DNA of 64,000 nucleotides, taken from NCBI GenBank assembly GCA_012861695.1, contig JAAOOA010000103.1, forward strand, positions 62,001 to 126,000. Direction: 5' to 3'. The notes under the pieces are model-generated. The model saw only the letters and a list, made by a program, of their open reading frames with translations, ran no database searches and was not told where the DNA came from. This document shows positions 23,846-36,055 of this stretch, piece by piece. The translations under genes and the position numbers were made by a program. The DNA is from Trematomus loennbergii (lineage: Eukaryota; Chordata; Actinopteri; Perciformes; Nototheniidae). The first letter of the stretch is position 1. Each line of letters opens with the position of its first letter.

Positions 23846-24260
23846 CGAAGGCGGTTAAGAAGCCTTAACAAAAGGATTGGACCACGAAAAGCACACGCTA
23901 TGGACATGTTTCGATAGCTGAGGATGATGACCGTTATCACGCCCAAAGAACAGCAATGGTACGTTCATTAAATCACATTAATACTATCTAATGTAGGATT
24001 TATGGAGTTATGTAGGGCTAATTGGTGTCTTTGTATGTATTCCAGATATGCGAATACTACGGAACGCGTCGTGTCCCGCGCTCTCTCTGGGTGAACAATA
24101 GAACCTCGGCCTGGTGCACACCAATGTGCAGTGGATCAAAGTGGATCTTTTCAACTCCTCTGTATTCGCCTGGAAGCAACCATTGGGGAGACGCAACCTA
24201 AACAAATCGCCACGGGGCAAGACACGCGCACAGCCCTTGAGGCATCTGAACAGCATGGAA
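23846..24260 (+). pseudogene. Harbinger transposase N-terminal remnant
   Basis: Frame at 23846-23917 reads SRRRRRLRSLNKRIGPRKAH, then a TAG. Further downstream GTRRVPRSLWVNNRTSAW resembles the Arg-rich, Trp-containing start of Harbinger transposases (a basic stretch, then W-V-x-x-R). A frame shift follows, and the remaining sequence keeps scraps such as SFQLLCIRLEATIGETQPKQ. The catalytic DDE domain is absent. The call rests on these motifs, the terminal repeats and the parallel in element 2. Confidence 0.45.
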
Positions 24261-24774
24261 ATTGTAAATTGACAATAAAGCTGATCTTTTGTACTGTGCA
24301 TTTGGTTCTCTCTTTTATTTACCACAGTCAACAGACACAATTACAATAGTGCAGACACACCTTAGTGCAAAGATGAAGTGCAAAGATGAAATGTCAGTAT
24401 CAAAACATTACTCATACTGTATATTTGTATATTAATATGAGTATATTATTATTTAAATGTGTGTTAAAGACAATGGGATGAGGTTGAAAGCTCTTTAAAA
24501 CACTTTTGTATACCATCTTTACTGTGATAATACATACATGTTAAGCATACACATCTGAAGAACTACGTTACACACACACACACACAGGTTAGTCTGTGTA
24601 CCGCTGCACTGCTGCTGGTTTAAACAAAGACAGTCATGATGCTAGTGCCGTGCATGTAGGTTCTCTTTTATTTATCAGAAGCAGATCAATAAGTGTCAGT
24701 AGTATCAAAACAATATAATAACAGTGGCAATATATATATAATCACAATAATACCAAATTAACTGTCCCAGGTGT

Positions 24775-24905
24775 AGGCAATTTGGGGTGAAGTGTCTTGC
24801 CCAGGGACACAACGACATCCTGACTGCAGTGGGGTTTGAACCTGTGCTCCCCTGATCCGAACACCAACGCACCAGACCACTGCATCACACGCCTCCCAAC
24901 AAGTC
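24775..24905 (-). mobile_element. tRNA-derived SINE fragment
   Basis: Minus strand carries GTTCGGATCAGGGGAGCAC, then the B-box-like GGTTCAAACCCC and GTCGTTGTGTCCCTGGGCAA, matching the SINE at 25351-25537. It lacks the distal tail. Confidence 0.7.
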
Positions 24906-24977
24906 ATTGTACAGTTTATCAACCACAAGTTTTTCTTAATGTTTGTATTGAAGGCCTGTTGGATTTAATCAGCTCGC

Positions 24978-26598
24978 TTAGCACTGCCAGAAGCCCAGCC
25001 TGAAAGGTATTTTGTTGCTCCACCTCGATTCCTGGGCCTTGTGTGAATGCAGCAGCCGTTCGTCGTGCATCTCCTTGGCACGCAGGTCCTCATTCTCCTT
25101 GCTGACCATGGCACGGCGGGCCATCGCCATGATGGTGTCAAGGAAGCTGTCATCGCGTGCCCACTTTCCTAAGGTGAAATATGCAAGATACAAGATCAGT
25201 TTAATCGCAACAACGACACAACATTGTCCAAATCTGTCTCTGCAGGCACACAACAGGAGGAACACAGGGAACACCTTTGATTTGACTATTAACATTTTAA
25301 ATGGTGAAGGCACTAGCAATTGGCGGATGGAGGGCTCTCAGGACATGATAGGGAGGCGTCTGGCGCAGTGGATAAGTGCATTGGTGTTCGGATCAGGGGA
25401 GCACAGGTTCAAACCCCACTGCAGTCAGCATGTCGTTGTGTCCCTGAGACACTTCACCCCAAAGTGCTCCTGTGGGATTGCCCACAGTATTGAGTATGTA
25501 AGCTTTGGATAAAAGCGTCTAACAAGTGACATGTAATGATTCAAAAAGCTTTTGAATATTGAATAACAAACCAATGTGGTTTACTTGTTATCCACAGTTT
25601 AGCTGCTAAATGTTTTTTAGCAATGCTTTTCTTTGTGCTCCACATATCTAAATGTATAAAGTGTGTTTTCACCTCCGTTCCCTCCTGTTTGCTGCAGTAT
25701 GGCAGCAGCGGTCAGGATGGGATCCTCTGTGATCAGATAGTAGTCCTGATGGTGTCCGCTGACCGGGCACAGGGTGTAGAGCTGCCTCCTCTCAGCGGGG
25801 GGGAACTGAACGTGGAAACTGTGTTTCTCTGAGGGATCCTCCATGTAGTCTGAGAAGCCTTCTGAGGAAACAAGGTCAAACTATTTAGGATAATACAAGG
25901 AACAATGTTTTAGGCAGTAAATAGAATTTCAATTACATTTCTACTTCAATGTGCAAAAATATTAGAACATCAGTCTTTGTGGCATGCAGGTAATCAACTG
26001 TTTAAGCTTTTACCATTAACATGTAGAATGAATGTTGCAAATTACTTGAAATTATAGCATCGACAATCTATTGTTTACCTCTATGCATTAGCCACAGAGG
26101 TAGCATTATGTCCAGCTAGCATGCTAATTGCTAACGTTATATTATCGTTTTTTTAGGGGAAAACTAGTTTCTAATCCTGAGAGAAACACCTCGCCTGAAA
26201 CACACGATTAGTGCCATGAGTTAGTGAAGCAAATTACAGAACATTGCACACTTATTCACAAGTCAAAACGTGTTCATAGCGGGCATGGATGAGAATAGCT
26301 AGCTAGCTAGATGTTATTAGCCAGCTTGGACCTAACGTTAGCAAGTTCTACCATGGCTAGCTCGATCTACTGAGCAAATAAAAGTACATCTAAGACCAGT
26401 ATTGTGCAGATTAAAACAGTGCAGTGCATGTATTTTATTTTACCTTGGTAGTCGTCCCGACATGACTTTGCCAGGTCTGCTAACTTTGCTGATCCACTGA
26501 AACTGCATGCAGTAGAAGCTTCTGAATGGGCGCTTCGCGTCCTCCGAGTCAATCGCCAGAAGCGCAGACACATCCTCCTCATCACTCCACCGCTCCAT
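24978..26598 (-). pseudogene. Myb/SANT-like protein of Harbinger element 3
   Basis: Exon 1 (26444-26598) starts MERWSDEEDVSALLAI, the first helix of the trihelix Myb/SANT fold, then loses the family pattern through indels. Exon 2 (25673-25861) reads EGFSDYMEDPSEKHSFHVQF and EDPILTAAAILQQTGGN between a TTTCCTCAG acceptor and a GTGAAA donor. Exon 3 (24978-25168) encodes WARDDSFLDTIMAMARRAMV and an acidic/basic helix (KENEDLRAKEMHDERLLHSH), placed like the coiled-coil exon of element 2 but different in sequence. So this is a separate subfamily. The strand is opposite to the transposase remnant, as in element 2. Confidence 0.6.
25351..25540 (+). mobile_element. tRNA-derived SINE, near full length
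   Basis: An RNA polymerase III type promoter is visible: A-box-like TGGCGCAGTGG (about 25361) and B-box GGTTCAAACCCC (about 25408), about 35 bases apart. A core and the tail TTTGGATAAAAGCGTCTAAC follow, a 3' end common to several fish SINEs. The tRNA-like part does not fold as a usable tRNA gene. Confidence 0.8.
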
Positions 26599-27995
26599 TG
26601 ATTTATTTAGTGTTGCTATAATAACTGCTTTCACAAAAGGAATCTCTTCGTGTGTGCTGCGAAGCGAGGAAATACAATGGCCGCTTACAACAAAAAATTC
26701 TGAGTCAAACGGGCGTGGTTTGCATTCCGCACAGCCAATCAGACGTAGGAACTACTTTCTCCCACGAGAGACCCTGCTCTGTAGCAGGGACTGAAAAGCG
26801 AGTCTCGCGAACTAAGTTGAGCTAATTTAGTTCCTGGGGCTTTTTGGTGTGAACGCAAATATATCGTAGTTCTGATGAACTATTGTGGGAAAAGTACACC
26901 AAAGTACTCCGGTGTGAACGCACCTATACTGTACTTACCATGGTTCTTGGCTTGTGCCATCGCTGCTCTGTTTCAGTGCAGCTGAGGACAGGGGTACAGC
27001 AGCCAGGTTGAGTGTGGAGTAGTGTGCGGTCTGGAACAGCAGTGCAACATTGTGGTTGCAGAGTGCTGTTCCAGCTACACAGGAACACTTTGCCACTGCA
27101 ATCTCCACGGGTGAGCAGTTCTCAAAGACAATCTACACATTAAAATAAAATGTCAGTCATTTTACATTTAGAACACCGCTTCAATACACACAGAAAAATG
27201 AGAAAGCTGAGAGCAGGCTGATCAGGCAAGTAGTAGGTGTGGGAAAAGGCTAAACCATGTCAGGTTATCAGTCACATCACATACACAGAAGTTCTGCTGT
27301 TTGGAATACTGTAATTTAAGGACATTCAAACAGATAAACTCTCTCAGCTGTCTCAATTTATTATCTTATTATATTATAACTACATAAAATAGTGTTAGTA
27401 GAACGTTGAACAGCTTAACATAGATGTAGGGTACAAAACCAGCACTTACCTAACACTGGCCCATACAAATAACTGGACCCTACATGGATTATACTAACCA
27501 TACAGTAAAGAACAGCAGCCGTCACAACCAGTTTCTGGGGTTTCCATGAAAGCAGAGACGGTTTTCAACCTCTCATTAATAATCTTTGATGAAAGCTAAG
27601 TTTGGGTTTAGCTAATGTATTTATCATTTTACACGAGAGGGTTACAAAACGAAAATAAATCTGTAGCCCCTTCATGCTACACACACATAGCTAGCTACCA
27701 GTTGATGTGAGCTAATTTATTGTCACTATGCAATCTGTTGCAACACGTCAGCTAGCTGGGCTTTTTTGAATCCTAAATCACAGGTTACCTACTCTAGCCA
27801 CATCAAAACCCCAGAACATGAACCTGATTGAGGCTTTGAACCGATGAACACTTTTTTTTTCCTCCCTACTCTGAGATCGTGAGGCTTTTCATGCTTCCTC
27901 ATGGACCTGTAACAGCTAGCCCTGACGCTCACTCTCCCTGAAGGTAGATCTTTGTTTGAAACTGTGGGGAATTGGACATCATTCATGTTATCCAA

Positions 27996-28191
27996 AACAC
28001 GTAATAGTACATCATTAAAACGCTTTACACTGTATCAAGACTTTCAAGTTGTCAAAGTTAGCCAGTAACTACAGCTTTGTTTGTCACTTACCTTCATAGT
28101 TGTTATCTACCCGCTCTACCGTAGACCGGATGTTAACAAGCGCCCACTCAATGAACCAGAAATGGAAATACGTCATCCCGTGCAACTAGCC
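27996..28191. other. Right terminal region of ISL2EU
   Basis: Probable 5' region of the SWIM gene, ending in the right terminal repeat. A short open frame (28081-28266) crosses the element boundary and is not a gene. Confidence 0.4.
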
Positions 28192-28869
28192 TATATGACC
28201 CGCTGGGCGGAAATAGGTATAAATGGCAATTTTTTGGGCGATTTCTTCAATCTGACTTCATATTGACATTTTTAACAACATAGGGTGCTACATAACACAC
28301 TTTCAGGAAAAGTCACGGACTAGAAAAACCACATTTATCAAATCTGTTGGCAAATACCTGGCACTATTTACTCCTAACCTGTTGACTTTATGTGTGACAG
28401 TCGACCAGGATGTTCCATGTTTACAAGAGCCACCCTTATTTAACAATTGAGAGGTTTGTATGTCTAGTTAATTGTTGCTCATCTGACTCGATGTCACAAT
28501 ACTGTTTTCATAATAATGAGTAACGACACGCACTTTTGATCCAGTTCATTGGATATCAAATAGAATAGAATAAATAACAACACAAAACACCAACATCAGT
28601 CAAATTGTTGCTTAAAACATTGGTATCGACTGAGAAATGTCACAATGGTGCATCTCTAATATAGTTTTTAAATATGCAAACAGTTACTATATGCACATGC
28701 CAAATAAATACAGAAGTTGAGGTTTATTTCCCATAAACAGGCAAATAGTTCAAGTTTTTGCTTTTTCGCTTCAACAACTATAGAATTGGAGGGATGAAAC
28801 CCTCTTTAATGGTCACACATGCAGAGCACATAGCACACGCAGTGGCATTTGTTCTCTGCTTTTAACGCA

Positions 28870-29025
28870 TCCTAGTACTAGGAGCAGTGGGCAGCTATTG
28901 TACAGCGCCCGGGGAGCAATGGGGAGTGAGGGGGTGGGGGGTGGGTTGTCCGGTGACTTGCTCAAGGGCACCACGGCAGGGCCCAGGATGTGAACTGAGA
29001 CCTCTCCAAGTACCAGTCCACAACT
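28870..29025. repeat. Dispersed repeat fragment upstream of L2 (unit B)
   Basis: Counterpart of 5215-5370, with the G-rich core near 28925-28945. Confidence 0.5.
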
Positions 29026-29080
29026 CCTCCAAAGAAAGATGATAGTCATGAGTTTGCTTCTTTACTTTCCTTTCAACAGT

Positions 29081-30232
29081 CACATTAAAACAATTACTAA
29101 ATCAGCCTACTATCACCTAAAGAATATATCGAGGATTAAAAGACTAATGTCACAGCAGGATTTGGAAAAACTTGTCCATGCTTTTATCTTCAGTAGACTC
29201 GACTACTGTAATGGTGTCTTTACAGGTCTCACTAAAAAAATCTATACCTCACTAACACTAAGAAAGTGGATCACATCACTCCAGTTCTGAAGTCTTTACA
29301 CTGGCTTCCTGTCTGTCAAATAATTGATTTCAAAATACTGCTGCTGGTTTATAAAGCTTTGAATGGTTTATGCCCAAAATACATGTCTGACCTACTGCTA
29401 AATGATGAACCATCCAGAACTCTCAGGTCTTCAGGGACTGGTCAGCTTTCTGTCCCCAGAGTCAGAACTAAACATGGAGAAGCAGCGTTCAGTTATTATG
29501 CTCCAAATATCTGGAACAAACTCCCAGAAACCTGCAGGTCCGCTGCAACTCTGACTACTTTTAAATCCAGGCTGAAGACTTTTCTTTTTGCCGCTGCTTT
29601 TAATTGAACTATTCATATCTTAAACTGCACTGTAGCATTTATCCATGTATTTTTTCTTTTAATGTTAATTTTAATATCTTGGCTTTTTATGACTGTTTTT
29701 AAATGCCATTTTGCCGCTGGTTTTAATTGATATATTCAGGCTTATTATTTTTAGGGTTAAAGTCCCCTACGTGTATTGGGGTTAAAGTCCCCCCATAGGA
29801 GGTTAAAGTCATTATTGGGGTTAAAGTCCCCTACGTTTGCTGTTTTGGTTTCAAGACCCTGGTTCGCGGAGGACACCAAAAAAGTCCTAGAAAAGACAAG
29901 GTAAACTTAACTATGTGCATTTAAAAATAAAAAAGAGGAATAGTTTCGGCGAAAACTAAAAGGTACCATGGGTCAGATTATAATTTTCCAAAGGGGGGTT
30001 CGTTCAGATGTGTGTATCTCACACTGCACTGTAACTGTGATTCATGTATCTTTGCTTTTAAATTAGTGTTTTTAAATGCCATTTTATATCATTGCTTTTA
30101 AATGAGTGTTTTTAGATATCATTTCATAATATGTTTCTTAAATGCTATTAATGTCTTTCATTTTTGTAAAGCACTTTAATTGCCTTGTGTTGAAATGTGC
30201 TATATAAATCAACTTGCCTTGCCTTGCCTATA
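29081..30232 (+). mobile_element. L2-type LINE, 5'-truncated copy (unit B)
   Basis: Same fragment as 5423-6715. It has the frames SAYYHLKNISRIKRLMSQQD (29100-29290) and LPVCQIIDFKILLLVYKALN (to 29607), the internal deletion after LTKK, and a TTGCC tail near 30215-30230. The interrupting tandem-repeat block is shorter here (about 29750-29995). Confidence 0.8.
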
Positions 30233-30378
30233 TTTACAGCATTGCTGCCCATAGTGATAGCCCTATAGTTTAAATCTACTACCCAAAAATAAACATATGG
30301 ACATGGGTTACTATTTAAAAAAAATTGTAAATGTATTTAGGAACCTATCCATGTGATTTTAAGTGGGGGTGGACCTCA

Positions 30379-30790
30379 AATCCTCTAGGGGGGTCCGGGG
30401 GCATGCTCCCCGGGTAAGATTATTTTTTTAAATGTTGGAGTTAAATGCATCAATATGGTGCATTTTGAGGGGAAAATAAAGAGACTAGATCTATGTAACA
30501 GAACTGTATACATTTCAATAATCATAAAACATGGCCATAACCAATAACATACCATATTAAATATGAAAAAACACTGAAACTTGTTTATTTATTTATTTTT
30601 GGTTCATTTATAGTTGTGAGTGTGTCTGGGCTCCTGAACCAGCCTCTCCTGTCTCCCTACTCTCCTCCCTGCTCCTCTTTGAAGCAGCAGCAAAGACTAG
30701 TTTTAGCTCTCAACAAGTTTTAAAAGTGTATCTTACCTTTTTCACCTATTTAACTTTTCTTTTTTTTATTCATGCATATTTTACTAATCA
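30379..30790. other. Segment present in unit B, absent in unit A
   Basis: Starts with GGGGGGTCCGGGGGCATGCT and runs to TTTTACTAATCACTACCCCC. The same boundary sequence ATTTTACTAATCACTACCCC also precedes the first internal block (3330), so B keeps the ancestral arrangement and A lost about 410 bp. No gene. Confidence 0.6.
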
Positions 30791-31290
30791 CTACCCCCTC
30801 AAATGGAAATATGTGTTTACATAAATGGTGACCAAACCGTTTGAGACCCACTGAGATAACTTAGACTAAGTTAATTATCTAAACACTCAGAGAGTCCTTA
30901 ATGATGTGAAATATAAACAACCCTTAAAGCAGCACCTGAGTAAAATTCAGAAAGGTGATTGTCAAGTGCCAACAATCAGGAGAGATATTTGATAGTTGGT
31001 GCTTGAGAAGACTAAACATTTATCTGCAGATCTCTATAAAGTATATTCATTACTCGTTATTCTCTACTAATAGTTAATTAAAAACTGTATATAATGGCTA
31101 TTTTGCACATCCCTTTCAAGATTTTTTAAGGTTTATTGACATATCATATACACAACTATGTTGAAGTTATGCAATGAGTGAAAAACTTGGGTCACAGGTT
31201 CCTCAACAGTGGAACCAAGACATCTATCAATATGTGTGTATACTTCCACCATTAAACTGTCAAATTCTGCACATTTCTTATACTATCAAC

Positions 31291-32543
31291 CAGAGATGGA
31301 GTACTCGAGTCCTGGACTCGGACTCGAGTCGGACTCCAGTGTCGATTTTCGGGACTCGTGACTCGACTCGGACTCGCGCACTGATTGACGCGACTCGGAC
31401 TTGGACTCGTGAATTCTCGCGCACGATGACTTGGACTCGGAGTCGTGAATTCTGGCGTACGATGACTTGGACTCGAACTCGTGAATTTTTCCCCCAAGAT
31501 GACTCGGACTCGACTTGTACATTTACTCCGACTTGGACTCGCACTCGAGCAAGTTTTCTCTGGAGTCTGATGTCCTCTATCCTGGCGTGTGCACCTGCGA
31601 GGCGAGTTCACGTACTGGGCCCCTATTCCAGTCTAAAGATGTCTAGAGACACACCCCGCATCGTGCTGTATGCTTTCACACAACATTATGCTTCCACATT
31701 GGAAAAGAGCAACGCAAAATGCTCGTTATGTGGAAGAAATATTGAAGAGAAGGCTCCGTAACACATTACTCTAAGGATCGAGTTCAGACATATCTAGGCT
31801 GTCTTGAACACTATCATCAGAGAAACGTGATCTAATCAATAAATAAAGATTCAGCCGATAACACGAAAACACATGGCTACTTAACATGCAGAATGGTCAT
31901 TTTGCATGCTAAGTAGCCATGTGCTTTCTGGGGCTTAATCTTCATCAGTAAACCGATTTAACCGGTAAAAGTTCCTTCAAAATAAGAGTCCCGATCTTAT
32001 TACTATCAAAATAAAAGTGCAAAACGAAAAACTTTACCATAGGAAAATATTGGCATACAAATATAATCACTTCTCATTTTAAATATAGTTAGACATATTA
32101 TAGGTAATTTACAATAATAATAATAATAATAATATTAATATTAGTAATAGCTTTATATTTGTGTATAGTACTATTACAAGAATTGTAGCCAAACTCGCTT
32201 CACAGCAGTTCAATAGACACATTAGTATAACATGACAGGATAAAAGCAATGTAGAGGAGCAGCTACATTACAACACATATATCCACGAAGATTAATACAT
32301 GAAGACTTGTGACTCTGATTTGACTTGGACTCTTCTTAGGTGACTCGGACTTGGACTCGGACTCGAACACAGGTAATGATGACTCGGACTCGGACTCGAC
32401 TCGGACACTCCTTGGGTGACTCGGACTTGGACTCGGACTCGACTACGACTCTCCCTTGGTGACTCGGACTTGGACTCGGACTCGAAGAGTGGTGACTCGA
32501 GAGTGACTTGGACTCGTGAATTGGTGACTTGACTACAACACTG
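31291..32543. mobile_element. hAT element with GACTCG subterminal arrays (unit B)
   Basis: Copy of 7377-8685, with CTATCAAC (31283-31290) and CTATCTAC (32544-32551) as flanks. The BED-like peptide at 31639-31761 is preserved. The right array has one 72-bp unit fewer, while the left array gains a GACTCGTGACTCGACTCG stretch (about 31353). Confidence 0.85.
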
Positions 32544-35500
32544 CTATCTACATACATAAGAGTATAATTATGTGTATAATATCAGTTAAAATAAGTGCTT
32601 CAACACAGTTAACATTGCAGGAAAGCAATATATTAGACGGTAACTTTGTCAGGCTTAATATTTATGTTTAGATAGATACCCCCAAAGCTTTTTTCTTATT
32701 TAAAAGAAGACCTTAACCTAAAGTATTCTTTAATGTGTTAATAAAGGTTAATTAGTTTGTCTGTTTTGCACATCCTCATATTAATATCTTTGTACATCCG
32801 GCACAAACTGTTTTATTATAGAGATCACTTACAGTATCTTCTTGATTTTTTATATTCTATATTTCTATCATTGGCCTTCTACTTTCACCTATGAAAGTAT
32901 GTACTCTTAATATTTTTTTCATCAAATAACATTATTCAACAAAATAACATTATTCAACAAAAATAATTAAATAACGTGCTTTAACCACTAGGCGGTGCAC
33001 ACAAGTTACACACAGCATACTAATAATAACTTTGTATTATTAGTGTAGGATACTTATGTATGTATAACATCTGAAGATGTGTACTTTTATTCATGTTTTT
33101 ACATAATTTTACAGGTTATTGCTATACTATTTCTCATGTTTTACTTCTACACATTAATATCTGATTTGTAAAACATCACAGACAGAACGGTATATCCGTC
33201 ATTTAATGGTAAGCTATTGAAATTGTGATTCCATAGATGTGTCTCCCATCACCCAAATCCCCTGACTATTCTCTCAACTCAGTATTTACATTCTTATATT
33301 CAAAGAAAATCAGTAATATCTTTAAAAACTACAAGTCCTTTTCTATCAGCTGTGCACCGTTATGGTGTAAATATAACCTATCTACCAATTGGATCAAATA
33401 TAAAAGTCAGCCGAATTAGTATTGATACTGCAAGGAGACGTATTTTGTGAAAAGAAATGTAAGATGTTGTTTAATTGTTGATATATTTATGATCCACGTC
33501 ACGTATTCAGTTTTGGCAGCAGTTCTTCCAGTTTGTCCAGAAGTCTTCTCATCAGGGCTCTATAAATAAAGAACTACGGCAGATGTGTAATATTTAATGC
33601 AGCCGAACCGTGTATTACAATGCCGTTATGTGATGACTTCCAAAGAGAAAAGCAAGAACACTCGGAATAAAGTATTATTTTTTTTTTAAATGTTTTCGGA
33701 TTTCACATCGCATAAACACCATCTCCCAACGTGCATTGCGGCTAAACCATCCAATCAGCGAGCTGAGGATCTGTAATGAGAGTTCACATTTATGCTACAT
33801 TGAAGGGTGGAATTGACTACACATCTTCAGAACATAATAATTTGAGGTGCAATAAACGACACAGCAGCTTTTTGGCATGTTAAAACTATTATTTTCTGCC
33901 TCGCAGCTGGCGAAATTACAGCCTCGCCTACTGATTTTAATTTAACCATAGAATATCGAGCCCGATCGTCTATTTCAAATCATAGACTGTATAAAGTTTC
34001 AAATGTGTGCTCTAAAATGATATTTATAAATGACTATTATCATTATTATAAGCAAGACAATAAATTGCGAAGATATGTAGAAAATAAACGTATTTAAGAT
34101 ACGTTCATAACAAACATAATGTGGGAGAAAATAAGTTTCTAGCTAAACGTAATTGAGAATAGGGGTGGGCGATACCACAAAATCTGGATTCGATCCGATA
34201 CCAAGTATTTCAGGGCCAGTATCGCCGATACCGATACTTTTTTAAATGAAAAGCTTATGTACTTTCATATAGGGGAGAGCTGCATGACATGATTTTTTAG
34301 CTGAATGCATCATAAAAAGACTAAATCTGAATTCATTTTCATGATTAAAGACAGGACAGTTTATAGACAAATAAACGTTTTACTTTTGCAAATTTAAAGT
34401 GCAAGCATGAAAAATAACAATACAAAGTGGCCACAGTAGCGAACTGCCTTCTTGCACACATCACAGGGTTGGAAAAAACGTATCACAAATTGTGACTTTA
34501 CATGCAGACTGATTAACTGTGGGGTGTAGATTTAACTATAGATTCACCAAGTTTAAATAAATGGTCTTTTTATACTGTGTATAATAAAAAATGGGCACAG
34601 GTCAGTAGTTGGAGAAATACGGAGCAGAACTATAAAACTGATTCCCATTGGAAGAATATACTAATTTGTTTCAGAAGCAAAATGGAAAGATTAGTAAATA
34701 TGACATGGATCCTTTTCCTCATCAAGCAAGCATGTCTACAAGCATGTCTACATGTCAACCATTAAATAAGAAAACTATAAACTTTTATTGGCTAAGTGTG
34801 CATACACTATTTATTTTTTCTGACAAAGTCAAAAGGAAGGCTTTCTCTGAAGAAGAACCAGATGCTACATTATAAAAAGGTCAATTTTGGTAAGGTAACC
34901 TTGCTTTTGTAACATGCAATTCTAGCACGTGTGGATTGTGCTATTGTATCACTAAAGATTAAAAAAGGCAGTCTTGTGGGTGTGTTTTATTTAATTTACT
35001 CACATAAGATCCGGGTTTCATTGGAGAGGCGTGAGGTAGAGGACACGTAAACCCTGAAAGGCCAGAAAACCTCCAGTTTAAAAGTTTTCTCACATGGTGT
35101 GAATAGACTGTGTTTCCAGCAGAGGGAAGCACAGACAACAGTCTGCTATGATATGACTTTATTTTTACTTTATGACAAATTCTTCGACTTAATAATTGTA
35201 TAACAACCTTTACTATGGTTTTCTCTACCTTCTTATGATGTACTATACTATACTTTTTTGAGTTTGTTTTAATATTTAAAAAAAAATCAAATGTTATCAC
35301 ATGTCTTTCTGTGAGTTGATTAATTTCACTTAAAAATCTGCTGAAGGACCTGCAAGCTCATTCAAGCAAGGGAGCAGATGGACTGTGACTACAACAGAGG
35401 ATATACTGTATTTCTTCACACATTGACATGGCACAAGACTGACAATTCAACGGAAAGGAAAATAACCAGTTACAGGATCTGTCATAACTTTTCGGAAAAA

Positions 35501-35590
35501 ATGTGTTTTAATTAAACCCCAAAAACTTTTATTGAGATTCCCTTTTTGCTTGATTTTCGCAACAGTGTCTGTGAATATACAAAACAGGGA
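32544..35590. other. AT-rich intergenic DNA of unit B, no gene
   Basis: Counterpart of 8686-11740, including the GGGGTGGGCGATACC fragment at about 34160. No coding features beyond duplicated random ORFs. Confidence 0.5.
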
Positions 35591-35927
35591 CATATTTGAT
35601 CCAAGGCAGGGCCCCCCTCCCTATACGCAGGACATGCGCAGTGCGAAGGGCCTCAATTTGGCCAGGGGCAGCACTGATCATAGGTTAAAAAAAGTGTATA
35701 TATATTATATATATATAACTTTCAATCTGTATGACAGTATAATAAAATAAAATTAACATTTTGCAGGGTTGCACATGGGAGCTGGTTAAGTCAGGATCGA
35801 TGCAGACTTCCTGTTGGAGCATTTAATAACCAGGGCTGCACATAACTGGTGTGCAGGTGCGCATGCGCACCCCCCGCCAAAAAAGGAGCACCGGATCATT
35901 TGAAAAAAGGCGCATTTGCGCACCAAT

Positions 35928-35931
<4 letters not shown>

Positions 35932-35986
<55 letters not shown>

Positions 35987-36000
35987 GAGAGAGATAGAAA

Positions 36001-36032
<32 letters not shown>

Positions 36033-36055
36033 TAGAAAAGAGAGAAGAGAGAGAG
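35932..36055 (+). repeat. (GA)n microsatellite, unit B allele
   Basis: About half the length of the unit A tract at 12080-12310. Confidence 0.95.

Larger units (their letters stand above)
23430..26925. mobile_element. Harbinger-like element 3, nested in ISL2EU
   Basis: Ends AGGCGCGTTCACACC and GGTGTGAACGCACCT, close to those of element 2, with flanking triplets ATT and ATA. It lies in an intron of the SWIM protein. It carries a Myb-like gene on the minus strand, a transposase remnant on the plus strand, and two SINE copies. A repeated GTGTGAACGC/GCGTTCACACC motif inside each end (about 23522-23535 and 26850-26858) gives a double terminal structure, also seen in element 2. Confidence 0.85.
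22739..27995 (-). pseudogene. SWIM zinc-finger protein of ISL2EU element (YqaJ-type partner), truncated
   Basis: Minus-strand exons: a probable N-terminal exon 27788-27995 (MDNMNDVQFPTVSNKDLPSG, ASCYRSMRKHEKPHDLRVG); 26939-27132 with a SWIM finger, KCSCVAGTALCNHNVALLF (C-x-C-x6-C-x-H), then LNLAAVPLSSAA; 23230-23309 (GVKPGRVSDMVFISTKPKQF); and 22739-23118 (RSTRYKAVRGELPDPDVLK, IAPLITTM, then DVPLVNSTFGKVQEGSPISY). In full-length relatives a YqaJ/lambda-exonuclease-like domain follows this C-terminal linker. Here the frame dissolves into HRDGVVRFCRFC and stops without it. There is a 1-nt phase mismatch at the SWIM exon junction and a frame break after TTMA. The Harbinger-like element 23430-26925 sits in the intron after the SWIM exon. 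Confidence 0.75.
20201..28191. mobile_element. ISL2EU-type DNA transposon, about 8 kb
   Basis: Compared with unit A (GGGGTCAATATGACC at 4534-4548), an 8-kb segment is inserted here. Its ends are imperfect inverted repeats: GGCTCTGTGCACAAGATG on the left, and the inverse of the right end GGCTAGTTGCACGGGATG. A TA dinucleotide flanks each end. It encodes a THAP-domain DDE transposase (plus strand, 20338-22147) and a SWIM zinc-finger protein (minus strand). That pair of genes is the hallmark of the ISL2EU superfamily as I know it. A Harbinger-like element is nested at 23430-26925. Both genes are damaged, so the element is probably dead. Confidence 0.85.
19644..28272. mobile_element. piggyBac-like element in unit B, split by ISL2EU
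   Basis: Same element as 4011-4615, starting CACTAGAACCGCC after TTAA. Its right part resumes at 28192 (ATATGACCCGCTGGGCGG). The separation is the 8-kb ISL2EU insertion. The right boundary is as uncertain as in unit A. Confidence 0.55.

Noticed and set aside
25351..25425. tRNA gene suggested by A- and B-box motifs
   Set aside because: It does not form a cloverleaf and continues into a SINE body with a fish SINE tail. A second copy lies at 24775-24905.
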